Part shown: in pieces, positions 1 to 5,633 of the stretch
Numbering within the stretch: position 1 is the stretch's first letter
How the letters are laid out: each line of letters begins with the position of its first letter
Source: Pseudomonadota bacterium
Lineage (GTDB): Bacteria; Pseudomonadota; Gammaproteobacteria; Xanthomonadales; Xanthomonadaceae
DNA: 6,222 nt
Assembly (NCBI GenBank): GCA_023453655.1
Contig: JAEXTE010000099.1
Location: 1-6,222, forward strand
Direction: 5' to 3'
Translations under genes and position numbers: made by a program
Notes under the pieces: model-generated
Seen by the model: only the letters and a program-made list of their open reading frames with translations
What the model was told of the DNA's origin: nothing
The model's database searches: none

Positions 1-162
1 CCAGCGGGCGGGGCGCGCCGGCCGCGACGTTGCAGGCGCGGGGCGCCTGGCATCGAGCCGCGCCGACAGCGCCTCCCAGCCTCCGGGCGGGGGCGCTTCC
101 AGCGGAAGCGCGGAGAACGCGTCGCGCCAGTCCTGCGGCGCGGGCGGGCGATGGTCATGCAT
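1..162 (-). CDS. Partial sigma-associated protein, N-terminal 54 codons (putative anti-sigma or regulatory partner)
   Basis: This minus-strand reading frame opens with ATG at 162-160, overlaps the end of the sigma-factor gene by 8 nt, and runs out of the window without a stop. The visible residues begin MHDHRPPAPQDWRDAFSALP and continue with a Pro-rich segment, a Trp-Glu-Ala-Leu stretch and an Ala/Arg/Pro-rich stretch. No membrane segment or zinc-binding motif appears in the 54 residues. The tight overlap points to translational coupling with the sigma factor, and the gene directly after an ECF sigma gene is often its anti-sigma factor; that assignment is inference from position only. A second ATG at 158-156, giving an ATGA overlap in another frame, yields an Arg-rich peptide without coding character and was not chosen. 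The function is not recognised from sequence. Confidence 0.6.
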   Translation of the reverse strand, partial: MHDHRPPAPQDWRDAFSALPLEAPPPGGWEALSARLDARRPAPATSRPARPARW

Positions 163-748
163 GGCTGGCGGCCTCCACCGGACGCGCGTCCGGTTCGAGC
201 AGGACGCGCAGGCGGCGGGTGCCGCGCGCGAGCTGCGATTTCGAGAAGCTGGTGGTGCGCTGCATCAGCACGCCGATCTCCTCATGGGTATAGCCCTCGG
301 CGTGGTAGAGCCACAGCACGCTGCGGGTCGACGCGGGCAGCGACGCCAGGGCGCGCTGCAGGATCGCCGCGTCGGCCGCGGCCGGCGGCAGCGGCGTGGC
401 GTCGTCGGCGGGCTCGTGCAGCTCCATGTCCAGCCCGTCGGGCTGCTGGCGCGTGCGCCTCAGCCGCATCAGCGCCTCGTTGACCGCGATCTGTCGCAGC
501 CAGCCCCAGAACGGGCTGTCGCCGCGGAAGCCGTCGATCCTGTCCATCACCTTGAGCATCGTGTCCTGCAACACCTCGGCCGCCTCCTCGCGATCGCCGC
601 AGATCCGCAGCGCCAGGGTGAACACCGGCCGCTCGAACCAGCGGTAGACCTGTTCGAACGCCGCGCGCTCGCCGGCGCGCACGCGGGCCAGCAGCGCCGC
701 GGGCACGGCGATGGCGAAGCTGGAGGAGGCGGGCGGTTCGGGCGGCAT
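155..748 (-). CDS. RNA polymerase sigma factor, sigma-70 family, ECF subfamily
   Basis: This 197-residue protein has the two-domain layout of an ECF sigma factor, which binds core RNA polymerase and directs it to a dedicated promoter set. Region 2 covers about residues 27-98. It includes the core-binding segment EEAAEVLQDTMLKVMDRI (54-71) and the promoter-melting and -10 recognition part around FWGWLRQIAVNEALMRLRR (80-98). An acidic, Pro/Ala-rich linker follows. Region 4 is at about 129-184, with LASLPASTRSVLWLYHAEGY followed by the helix-turn-helix around HEEIGVLMQRTTSFSKSQLA. Ser-Phe-Ser-Lys-Ser at 167-171 is the usual form in Xanthomonadaceae homologues. An in-frame TAG at 757-755, three codons upstream, makes ATG 748 the first possible ATG. 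No clear Shine-Dalgarno precedes it, so a start at GTG codon 15 is possible. The gene is read away from the SPFH gene and overlaps the next gene. The target promoters are unknown. Confidence 0.93.
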   Translation of the reverse strand: MPPEPPASSSFAIAVPAALLARVRAGERAAFEQVYRWFERPVFTLALRICGDREEAAEVLQDTMLKVMDRIDGFRGDSPFWGWLRQIAVNEALMRLRRTRQQPDGLDMELHEPADDATPLPPAAADAAILQRALASLPASTRSVLWLYHAEGYTHEEIGVLMQRTTSFSKSQLARGTRRLRVLLEPDARPVEAASHA

Positions 749-869
749 GTACGGCTATGGATGCGGCAGCGGCCGGAAGCGTCGCAGCCACCGTGCGCCA
801 GGGCGCGTGGCATCGGTCAGGGGCGTGGCCGCCACGGTCACATCCGGCCGGCAGCCGCCGTCATGGACC

Positions 870-875
870 TATACT
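870..875 (+). promoter_or_regulatory. Candidate -10 box for the SPFH-nfeD operon
   Basis: TATACT lies 28 nt before the SPFH start codon and matches the sigma-70 -10 consensus at five of six positions. No good -35 hexamer sits 16-18 nt upstream, where the sequence is GC-rich. It lies in the spacer between the divergent sigma gene and the SPFH gene. It is a plausible but unproven promoter. Confidence 0.35.
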
Positions 876-903
876 GGATTCACTGGATAAGGGGAGCGAG
901 ACC

Positions 904-1875
904 ATGGGTGGAGGCATGTTCCTGACCGCGGTGCTGCTGGTGGCGGGCATCGTGATCCTGTTCAAGACGGTGCGGATGGTGCCCCAGGGCTACGAGTGGA
1001 CGGTGGAGCGCTTCGGCCGCTACACCCACACCATGACGCCGGGCCTGCACTTCCTGATCCCGGTGGTCTACGGGGTGGGCCGCAAGGTCAACATGATGGA
1101 GCAGGTGCTGGACGTGCCCAGCCAGGACGTGATCACCAAGGACAACGCGGTGGTCAAGGTCGACGGCGTGGTGTTCTTCCAGGTGCTCGACGCGGCGAAG
1201 GCGGCCTACGAGGTGGCCAACCTGGAGGTCGCGATGATCGCCCTGGTGCAGACCAACATCCGCACCGTGATCGGTTCGATGGACCTGGACGAGTCGTTGA
1301 GCCAGCGCGAGACGATCAACGCGCAGCTGCTCAACGTGGTCGACCACGCCACCAATCCCTGGGGCGTGAAGGTCACCCGCATCGAGATCCGCGACATCCA
1401 GCCGCCGCGCGACCTGGTCGATTCCATGGCCCGGCAGATGAAGGCCGAGCGCGAGCGCCGTGCCGTGATCCTGGAGGCCGAGGGCCACCGCCAGTCGGCG
1501 ATCCTGCGCGCCGAGGGCGAGAAGCAGGCGGCGATCCTGGAAGCCGAGGGCGAGAAGGAGGCGGCGTTCCGCGAGGCCGAAGCGCGCGAGCGCCTGGCCG
1601 AGGCCGAGGCCAACGCCACGCGCATGGTCTCGGACGCGATCGCGCAGGGCGACGTGCAGGCGATCAACTACTTCGTGGCGCAAAAGTACGTCGAGGCGTT
1701 CGGCAAGCTGGCGACCGCACCCAACCAGAAGTTCGTGCTGATGCCGATGGAGTCCAGCGGCATCATCGGCTCGATCGCGGGCGTCGCCGAACTCGCCAGG
1801 GAGGCGCTGGGCAAGCAGCAGGCGGCGCCGCGCAACCCGCCGCAGAACCGCGCCACCTTCCCGGCGGGGGACTGA
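904..1875 (+). CDS. qmcA: SPFH/band-7 membrane protease-associated protein, paraslipin (QmcA/YbbK family)
   Basis: This 323-residue protein is close in length to E. coli QmcA (305 residues), a membrane-anchored SPFH protein that forms large oligomers linked to membrane quality control. One N-terminal transmembrane helix spans about residues 5-23. The paraslipin signature MVPQGYEWTVERFGRY follows at 25-40, then the SPFH domain to about residue 175, with NPWGVKVTRIEIRDIQPP at 151-168. A charged coiled coil (about 178-240) contains three 11-residue repeats at 189-221: ILEAEGHRQSA, ILRAEGEKQAA and ILEAEGEKEAA. A short variable tail ends Asn-Arg-Ala-Thr-Phe-Pro-Ala-Gly-Asp. ATG 904 is chosen because GGGGAG at 891-896 lies 7 nt upstream. 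ATG 916 is preceded by GGAGG at a spacing too short to work. Only 3 nt separate it from the NfeD gene, the partner found beside such genes in many bacteria (YbbK-YbbJ in E. coli). Confidence 0.92.
   Translation: MGGGMFLTAVLLVAGIVILFKTVRMVPQGYEWTVERFGRYTHTMTPGLHFLIPVVYGVGRKVNMMEQVLDVPSQDVITKDNAVVKVDGVVFFQVLDAAKAAYEVANLEVAMIALVQTNIRTVIGSMDLDESLSQRETINAQLLNVVDHATNPWGVKVTRIEIRDIQPPRDLVDSMARQMKAERERRAVILEAEGHRQSAILRAEGEKQAAILEAEGEKEAAFREAEARERLAEAEANATRMVSDAIAQGDVQAINYFVAQKYVEAFGKLATAPNQKFVLMPMESSGIIGSIAGVAELAREALGKQQAAPRNPPQNRATFPAGD
1468..1566 (+). repeat. Three tandem 33-nt (11-codon) repeats in the SPFH coiled coil
   Basis: Codons 189-221 of the SPFH gene encode three consecutive 11-residue units of the form Ile-Leu-x-Ala-Glu-Gly-x-x-Gln/Glu-x-Ala. 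The DNA units are diverged but recognisable, with ATCCTG opening each one. Hendecad repeats of this kind are typical of the long helices of SPFH assemblies, so this is a structural repeat inside a gene and not a mobile element. Confidence 0.8.
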
Positions 1876-1878
1876 GCC

Positions 1879-2322
1879 ATGGACCTGCGCTGGGACGTGG
1901 TCGCCTGGGCCGCGGTCGCGCTGCTGCTGTTCGCGGCCGAGGCGCTGGCGCCGGGCGCCTTCATGCTGTGGATGGCGTTTGCGGCCGTGGCGGTGTTCCT
2001 CGCCGTGCTGGCGGTCCCGGGGATCCCGCTGCTGGCCCAGGTGGCCGCCTTCGTGGTGCTGAGCTTCGTGTCGATCCAGGTCTATCGCAAATGGTTCCGC
2101 GGTCGTGGCCGCCAAAGCGATCACCCCACGCTCAACCGCCGTGCGCTGCACCACATCGGTCGCGTGGTGCCGCTCGAGCAGCCGATCGTCGCCGGACGCG
2201 GGCGGGTGAAGATCGGCGACGCATTCTGGGTGGTCGAGGGCCCGGACCTGGCCGCCGGCACGCCGGTGCGCGTGGTCGGGACCGACGGCGTGGCGCTGCG
2301 GGTGGAGCCGGCCGGAACCTGA
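1879..2322 (+). CDS. NfeD-like membrane protein (YbbJ family)
   Basis: This 147-residue protein has the short NfeD layout. Hydrophobic segments lie at about 7-24, 27-46 and 50-68, and a soluble beta-rich OB-fold domain follows at about 85-143. The closing part RVKIGDAFWVVEGPDL, then PVRVVGTDGVALRVEP, is typical of the NfeD OB fold. It probably anchors or helps assemble the upstream SPFH protein in the inner membrane, as proposed for YbbJ with QmcA; this is inferred from family and context. The start ATG 1879 lies 3 nt after the SPFH stop, and a purine-rich GGCGGGGGAC inside the end of that gene can serve as its ribosome binding site. The two genes are almost certainly co-transcribed. It lacks the N-terminal ClpP-like protease domain of long NfeD proteins. 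Confidence 0.9.
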   Translation: MDLRWDVVAWAAVALLLFAAEALAPGAFMLWMAFAAVAVFLAVLAVPGIPLLAQVAAFVVLSFVSIQVYRKWFRGRGRQSDHPTLNRRALHHIGRVVPLEQPIVAGRGRVKIGDAFWVVEGPDLAAGTPVRVVGTDGVALRVEPAGT

Positions 2323-2481
2323 TCCGTCCGGCGGCCGGTTGCCGCGGGATTCCGGCGGGTCTCCGCCCCGCGGCGTCGGGTCCGGCAGCACGCGGGTCGA
2401 TGCGTTTGCCTGCCGAGGCTGCGGCGCGCGCCGAACCGCATCGTCCGGCCATGGCGATTGTGTAACAGCCGCCGTCGCCGC

Positions 2482-2487
2482 TAGCGT
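2482..2487 (+). promoter_or_regulatory. Possible -10 box (TAGCGT) for a leaderless cation-efflux mRNA
   Basis: TAGCGT fits the loose TANNNT pattern of -10 boxes and ends 8 nt before the ATG at 2496. A transcript starting from it would begin at or next to the start codon. No Shine-Dalgarno sequence is visible before that ATG, where the bases are GTGCCGGCCC, which agrees with a leaderless mRNA. The match is short and could be chance. Confidence 0.25.
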
Positions 2488-2495
2488 GCCGGCCC

Positions 2496-3455
2496 ATGGG
2501 ACACGACCACGACCACGCCAGCGCCGCCAGCATCCGTCACGAAAAGCCGCTGTGGTGGGCACTCGGACTGATCGCCGGCTTCATGCTGGTGGAGCTGGCC
2601 GCCGCCTTCGCCACCAACAGTCTGGCCCTGCTCTCGGACGCGGCGCACATGGCGACCGACGCGCTGGCCCTGGGCATCGCCCTGGTCGCGGTGCGCCTGT
2701 CGCGCCGGCCGCCCGACGCTCAACGCAGCTTTGGCTACGTGCGTACCGAGGCGATGGGGGCGATGGCCAACGGCCTGCTGCTGTTCTGCCTGTCGGCCTA
2801 CATCCTCTGGGAATCGGTGCAGCGTTTCCTGGAACCTGCGCCCGTCGCTTCGATCGGCATGCTGGTGGTCGGCGTCGCCGGGCTGGTGGTGAACCTGGTC
2901 GCGATGCGCCTGCTGCAGGCGGGGAGTGGCGAAAGCCTGAACATGAAGGGCGCCTACCTCGAGGTCTGGGCCGACATGATCGGCTCGATCGGCGTGATCG
3001 TCGCCGCGCTGGTGATCCGCTTCACCGGCTGGCAGGCCGCCGACCCGATCATCGCCGCGGCGATCGGCCTGTGGGTGCTGCCTCGCGCGTGGACACTGGT
3101 ACGCCAGGCCGGCAACGTGCTGATGATGGGCGTGCCCGAGGGGATCGACCTGGGCCAGGTGCGCGCCGCGCTCGCCGGCCTGCCGGGCGTGGCCGGCGTA
3201 CACGACCTGCACGTGTGGTCGCTGGCGTCGACCCGCGCGGCGATGACCGCGCACCTGGTGGTGGACGCCTCCGCCGATCCGCGCGCGCTGCGCCACCTGG
3301 CGGCCGGCCTGCTGCGAGAGCGCTTCGATATCGGCCACGCGACGCTGCAGGTCGAGGGCGCCGGCGACTGCCACGGGCCGGACTGCGACGACGCGCACCC
3401 GCTCGCGGCCCACGACGCGCATGCCCATCACCACGGCCACGCCCATCGCCACTGA
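2496..3455 (+). CDS. Cation diffusion facilitator transporter (CzcD/ZitB-type Zn/Co/Cd efflux)
   Basis: This 319-residue inner-membrane antiporter of the CDF family probably exports Zn2+ and related divalent metals in exchange for protons. It has a short His-rich N-terminus (GHDHDH) and six transmembrane segments at roughly 19-39, 43-67, 88-108, 118-140, 154-175 and 178-199. A cytoplasmic domain with the VHDLHVWSL motif at 235-243 follows. The transport-site residues in TM2 are His51 and Asp55 (LLSDAAHMATDAL). The TM5 pair is Glu156 and Asp160 (YLEVWADMIGS), where ZitB-like proteins have His and Asp. The C-terminus holds an Asp-Cys-His-Gly-Pro-Asp-Cys motif and nine histidines in the last 19 residues, likely metal-binding. 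No ribosome binding site precedes ATG 2496, but homology begins at once, so the start is reasonable. The 173-nt gap before it suggests transcription separate from nfeD. Metal specificity cannot be read from sequence. Confidence 0.93.
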   Translation: MGHDHDHASAASIRHEKPLWWALGLIAGFMLVELAAAFATNSLALLSDAAHMATDALALGIALVAVRLSRRPPDAQRSFGYVRTEAMGAMANGLLLFCLSAYILWESVQRFLEPAPVASIGMLVVGVAGLVVNLVAMRLLQAGSGESLNMKGAYLEVWADMIGSIGVIVAALVIRFTGWQAADPIIAAAIGLWVLPRAWTLVRQAGNVLMMGVPEGIDLGQVRAALAGLPGVAGVHDLHVWSLASTRAAMTAHLVVDASADPRALRHLAAGLLRERFDIGHATLQVEGAGDCHGPDCDDAHPLAAHDAHAHHHGHAHRH

Positions 3456-3460
3456 CTGGC

Positions 3461-3478
3461 CCGGGCGCAGGGGCCCGG
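3461..3478 (+). terminator. GC-rich hairpin after the cation-efflux gene
   Basis: CCGGGC at 3461-3466 and GCCCGG at 3473-3478 form a 6-bp perfect stem with a 6-nt loop, starting 6 nt after the stop codon. No U-tract follows, so it would be at best a weak or factor-assisted terminator. Confidence 0.35.
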
Positions 3479-3490
3479 AGCGGCGGGTTC

Positions 3491-3499
3491 TGGGATAAT
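3491..3499 (+). promoter_or_regulatory. Extended -10 promoter of gcvT
   Basis: TGGGATAAT contains a -10 hexamer GATAAT (five of six consensus bases) with the upstream TG of an extended -10 element. Transcription would start near 3506, giving a leader of about 20 nt before ATG 3528. The region 17 nt upstream is GC-rich with no -35 match, which extended -10 promoters tolerate. The leader is far too short for a glycine riboswitch. Confidence 0.5.
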
Positions 3500-3527
3500 C
3501 CGCGCATTCCCGCTACCGGACCGCGCC

Positions 3528-4622
3528 ATGACCCGCAAGACCATCCTCAACGACAGCCACCGTGCGCTCGGCGCCAGGATGGTCGACTTCGGCGGCTGGG
3601 ACATGCAGATCCACTATGGCTCCCAGATCGACGAGCACCACCAGGTGCGCCGCGACGCCGGCATGTTCGACGTCAGCCACATGACCGTGGTCGACCTGCA
3701 TGGCGACCGGGTGCGCCCGTTCCTGCGCAAGCTGCTGGCCAACTCGGTGGACAAGCTCAAGCAGCCCGGCAAGGCCCTGTACGCCTGCATGCTCAACGGG
3801 CAGGGCGGCATCATCGACGACCTGATCGTCTACTTCCTGCGCGAGGACTGGTTCCGCCTGGTGGTCAACGCGTCCACCCGCGACAAGGACCTGGCGTGGA
3901 TCGGCAGCCATGCCGCCGGCTTCGGCGTCGAGGTCCGCGAGCGCGACGACCTGGCGATGATCGCAGTGCAGGGTCCGAACGCGCGCGAGCGGGTAGCGGG
4001 TCTGGTCGGCGGCGAGGACGCGGCCGCGCTCGGCAAGCTCGGCAGGTTCGCCGCGCGCGAGACTGCCGGCACGCCGTTCGGCGACCTGTTCATCGCCCGC
4101 ACCGGCTACACCGGCGAGGACGGTTTCGAGATCGTCGTGCCGGAATCCGGCGCGGTGGCGCTGTGGGATGCGCTGCTGCAGGCCGGGGTGAAGCCGGCTG
4201 GGCTGGGCGCGCGCGACACCCTGCGCCTGGAGGCTGGTCTGAACCTCTATGGCCAGGACATGGACGAGTCGGTGTCGCCGTTCGAGGCCGCGCTCGGCTG
4301 GACCGTGGCGCTGGACGAGGGACGCGACTTCATCGGCCGCCCGACGCTCGAGCAGCACAAGCGCGACGGCGCGCCGCGGCAGATGATCGGCCTGGTCATG
4401 GACGAGAAGGGCGTGCTGCGCCACGGCCAGCGCGTGCTCACCCCTGCGGGGGAGGGCGAGATCCTGTCCGGCACCTTCTCGCCCACCATCGGCAAGGCGA
4501 TCGCGTTCGCGCGCGTGCCGGCCGGCGACATGGGCGAGGGTGTGCGGGTGGACATCCGTGGCCGCGAGATCCCGGTGCGGGTGGTGAACTTCCCGTTCGT
4601 CCGCGAAGGCAGGATCCTCTGA
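3528..4622 (+). CDS. gcvT: Glycine cleavage system T protein (aminomethyltransferase)
   Basis: This 364-residue protein matches E. coli GcvT in length and aligns with it nearly from end to end as recalled. It transfers the aminomethyl carbon from lipoylated GcvH to tetrahydrofolate, giving 5,10-methylene-THF and ammonia in the cytosolic glycine cleavage system. Recognisable family segments are [20 protein letters not shown] (15-34), [20 protein letters not shown] (35-54) and [15 protein letters not shown] (89-103), which holds the acidic pair Asp97-Asp98 at the folate site. [11 protein letters not shown] and [20 protein letters not shown] follow further on. The C-terminal part with [18 protein letters not shown] is intact. 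The start is fixed by alignment and by the promoter just upstream; the ribosome binding site is weak. gcvH follows after 90 nt, and gcvP is not adjacent. Confidence 0.97.
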   Translation: MTRKTILNDSHRALGARMVDFGGWDMQIHYGSQIDEHHQVRRDAGMFDVSHMTVVDLHGDRVRPFLRKLLANSVDKLKQPGKALYACMLNGQGGIIDDLIVYFLREDWFRLVVNASTRDKDLAWIGSHAAGFGVEVRERDDLAMIAVQGPNARERVAGLVGGEDAAALGKLGRFAARETAGTPFGDLFIARTGYTGEDGFEIVVPESGAVALWDALLQAGVKPAGLGARDTLRLEAGLNLYGQDMDESVSPFEAALGWTVALDEGRDFIGRPTLEQHKRDGAPRQMIGLVMDEKGVLRHGQRVLTPAGEGEILSGTFSPTIGKAIAFARVPAGDMGEGVRVDIRGREIPVRVVNFPFVREGRIL

Positions 4623-4627
4623 TCGGA

Positions 4628-4657
4628 CCCGGTGCCGATTGCGGCGGCGGCGCCGGG
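4628..4657 (+). terminator. Stem-loop in the gcvT-gcvH gap
   Basis: CCCGGTGCC (4628-4636) pairs with GGCGCCGGG (4649-4657) in a 9-bp stem with one G-U pair and a 12-nt loop, starting 6 nt after the gcvT stop. No run of U follows (CTTGG). It could reduce read-through or stabilise the 3' end of gcvT mRNA. It overlaps the candidate -35 of the gcvH promoter, so it may also work as part of the gcvH control region. Confidence 0.4.
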
Positions 4658-4669
4658 CTTGGCTACACT
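4639..4669 (+). promoter_or_regulatory. Candidate gcvH promoter
   Basis: TTGCGG at 4639-4644 and TACACT at 4664-4669 are separated by 19 nt. The -10 box matches consensus at four of six positions and continues into an AT-richer patch (ACTATCC). Transcription would start near 4676, about 37 nt before the gcvH ATG. The promoter would let gcvH be expressed separately from gcvT. The long spacer makes it only moderately convincing. Confidence 0.4.
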
Positions 4670-4712
4670 ATCCGCCCCTTCCCCTGATGCCCGTACGAGA
4701 GCGGAGTCCACG

Positions 4713-5108
4713 ATGAGCGAGATCCCTGGCGACCTGAAGTTTATGAAGTCCCACGAGTGGGCGCGCGTCGAGGGCGACGGCAAGGTGACCGTCGGCATCT
4801 CCGACCACGCGCAGGGGCTGCTCGGCGACCTGGTGTACGTGGAACTGCCGGCGGTCGGCGACAGCGTCGAGGCCGGCACCGCCTGCGCGGTGGTCGAGTC
4901 GGTCAAGGCCGCCTCGGACGTGTACGCGCCGGTGTCGGGCACGGTGGTCGCGGTCAACAGCGCCCTGGCCGACAAGCCCGAGACGATCAACGAAGACGCC
5001 TACGGCGAGGGCTGGTTGTACGTGGTCGAGGCCAGCGAGCCGGACCAGCTCAACGAACTGCTCGAGCCGGACGACTACGCCGAGCTGCTCGAGGAAGACG
5101 ATCACTGA
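4713..5108 (+). CDS. gcvH: Glycine cleavage system H protein (lipoyl carrier)
   Basis: This 131-residue cytosolic carrier protein (E. coli GcvH has 129) swings its lipoyl arm between the P, T and L proteins of glycine cleavage. The protein begins [20 protein letters not shown], the usual family N-terminus. The lipoyl domain shows [19 protein letters not shown] (28-46), and Lys65 in [18 protein letters not shown] (59-76) is the lipoylation site, the same position as in E. coli. [15 protein letters not shown] and an acidic C-terminus rich in Asp, Glu and Leu complete it. ATG 4713 is supported by GGAG at 4703-4706, 6 nt upstream, and by homology; an in-frame extension to 4632 is not family-like. 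Third codon positions are almost all G or C, as in its neighbours. It is likely regulated together with gcvT. Confidence 0.97.
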   Translation: MSEIPGDLKFMKSHEWARVEGDGKVTVGISDHAQGLLGDLVYVELPAVGDSVEAGTACAVVESVKAASDVYAPVSGTVVAVNSALADKPETINEDAYGEGWLYVVEASEPDQLNELLEPDDYAELLEEDDH

Positions 5109-5139
5109 TCGATCACGCGGCGGACGCGACGTCCGCCGC
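5106..5139 (+). terminator. Strong hairpin directly after gcvH
   Basis: GCGGCGGACG (5117-5126) and CGTCCGCCGC (5130-5139) form a perfect 10-bp stem closed by a 3-nt CGA loop, 8 nt after the gcvH stop. A 10-bp palindrome, TGATCGATCA (5106-5115), covers the stop codon itself. No U-tract follows, so it resembles the U-poor terminators and 3'-end stabilisers common in GC-rich genomes. Confidence 0.6.
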
Positions 5140-5598
5140 ACCGGGTGCCGTCGACCGTGTCGCGGCACCTCCGCTTCCGGAGAATTCCGGAACGCGCGCG
5201 CCGCCAACGCGCCGCGACTTTCGTCCAGGCCAACCTCGCACGCGGATCGTTTCGCGACCGCGGACGCCACTCCCTCCCCGAAAAAGTTTGCGCACTTTTC
5301 GCGCAAACGACCGTTGTGCGGCGCGCAACGCGTCCTTCCGCAAGCTTTCGTTCAACCCGCGTCGTGCTCGACGGAAGGGTGCACGCAACGACGTGCGACG
5401 CGTCGCGCCCGGCTGGGCCGAACGCGCATGCGTCGCATGCGAATTTTCAAAACACGCTTGTTTTCCGCGCTTTCGTTTCGACATCGGCCGGCGCGCGATG
5501 CGTCGCCGTACTCGCCCGCGCGTCGGTGGCGCGCGTCCGGTCGAGGGCGCGCGCACCTGCTCCGTGGAGACGGCGCGAAGAATTCGCGGCGCGGGGTG
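5109..5598. other. 490-nt non-coding stretch dense in inverted repeats
   Basis: No convincing gene lies here. Open frames on both strands give Arg-rich peptides without ribosome binding sites or recognisable domains. The stretch holds many stem-loops beyond the gcvH hairpin: GGTGCCG/CGGCACC (5144-5150 with 5163-5169) and TTCCGGA/TCCGGAA (5175-5181 with 5186-5192). GTTTGCGC/GCGCAAAC (5286-5293 with 5301-5308) and CGTTGTGC/GCGCAACG (5312-5319 with 5323-5330, one G-T pair) follow. CCTTCCG/CGGAAGG (5334-5340 with 5372-5378) has a long loop. The palindrome GCGACGCGTCGC (5395-5406) and a doubled CGCATGCG (5425-5432 and 5434-5441) complete the list. Short A/T tracts break the GC-rich background. No tRNA, rRNA, CRISPR or insertion-sequence structure was seen. 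Confidence 0.6.
5425..5441. repeat. Doubled palindrome CGCATGCG
   Basis: The 8-bp palindrome CGCATGCG occurs twice, at 5425-5432 and 5434-5441, separated by one T. The two copies can be read as a direct repeat or as one stem. Two identical dyad sites one nucleotide apart could be a protein-binding site, but nothing else here supports that. Confidence 0.5.
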
Positions 5599-5627
5599 TT
5601 GACAGCCGAAAAAACCGTGATTAGGTT
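5599..5627 (+). promoter_or_regulatory. Strong sigma-70-type promoter of the small RNA or leader
   Basis: A perfect -35 hexamer TTGACA (5599-5604) is followed by a 17-nt spacer that contains an A-tract, then TAGGTT (5622-5627), a four-of-six -10 match. This is the best sigma-70 promoter in the window. Transcription would begin near 5634. No coding region with normal signals follows at once. Confidence 0.65.
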
Positions 5628-5633
5628 TCGCCC

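Noticed and set aside
2308..2367. Hairpins CCGGCCG/CGGCCGG and GGCGG/CCGCC around the end of nfeD as a terminator
   Set aside because: Short stems, a long loop in the first, and no U-tract. Such pairings are expected by chance in DNA of this GC content.
880..2562. Long 560-residue open frame on the minus strand, rich in His and Arg
   Set aside because: It is antisense to the SPFH and NfeD genes, which have clear homology and ribosome binding sites. Its composition is what GC-rich codon complement produces.
3456..3527. Possible glycine riboswitch before gcvT
   Set aside because: Only 72 nt separate the genes and the likely start site is near 3506. This leaves about 20 nt, too short for any glycine aptamer.
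2339..4687. 782-residue forward open frame crossing the CDF and gcvT genes
   Set aside because: It is out of frame with two clear genes and its Arg/Gly/Pro-rich translation has no domain. It is open only because stop codons are rare at this GC content.
5113..5556. Minus-strand frame of 147 codons, Arg-rich, in the gene-free stretch
   Set aside because: No ribosome binding site, no recognisable domain, and an equally open frame on the plus strand. The inverted repeats explain the sequence better.
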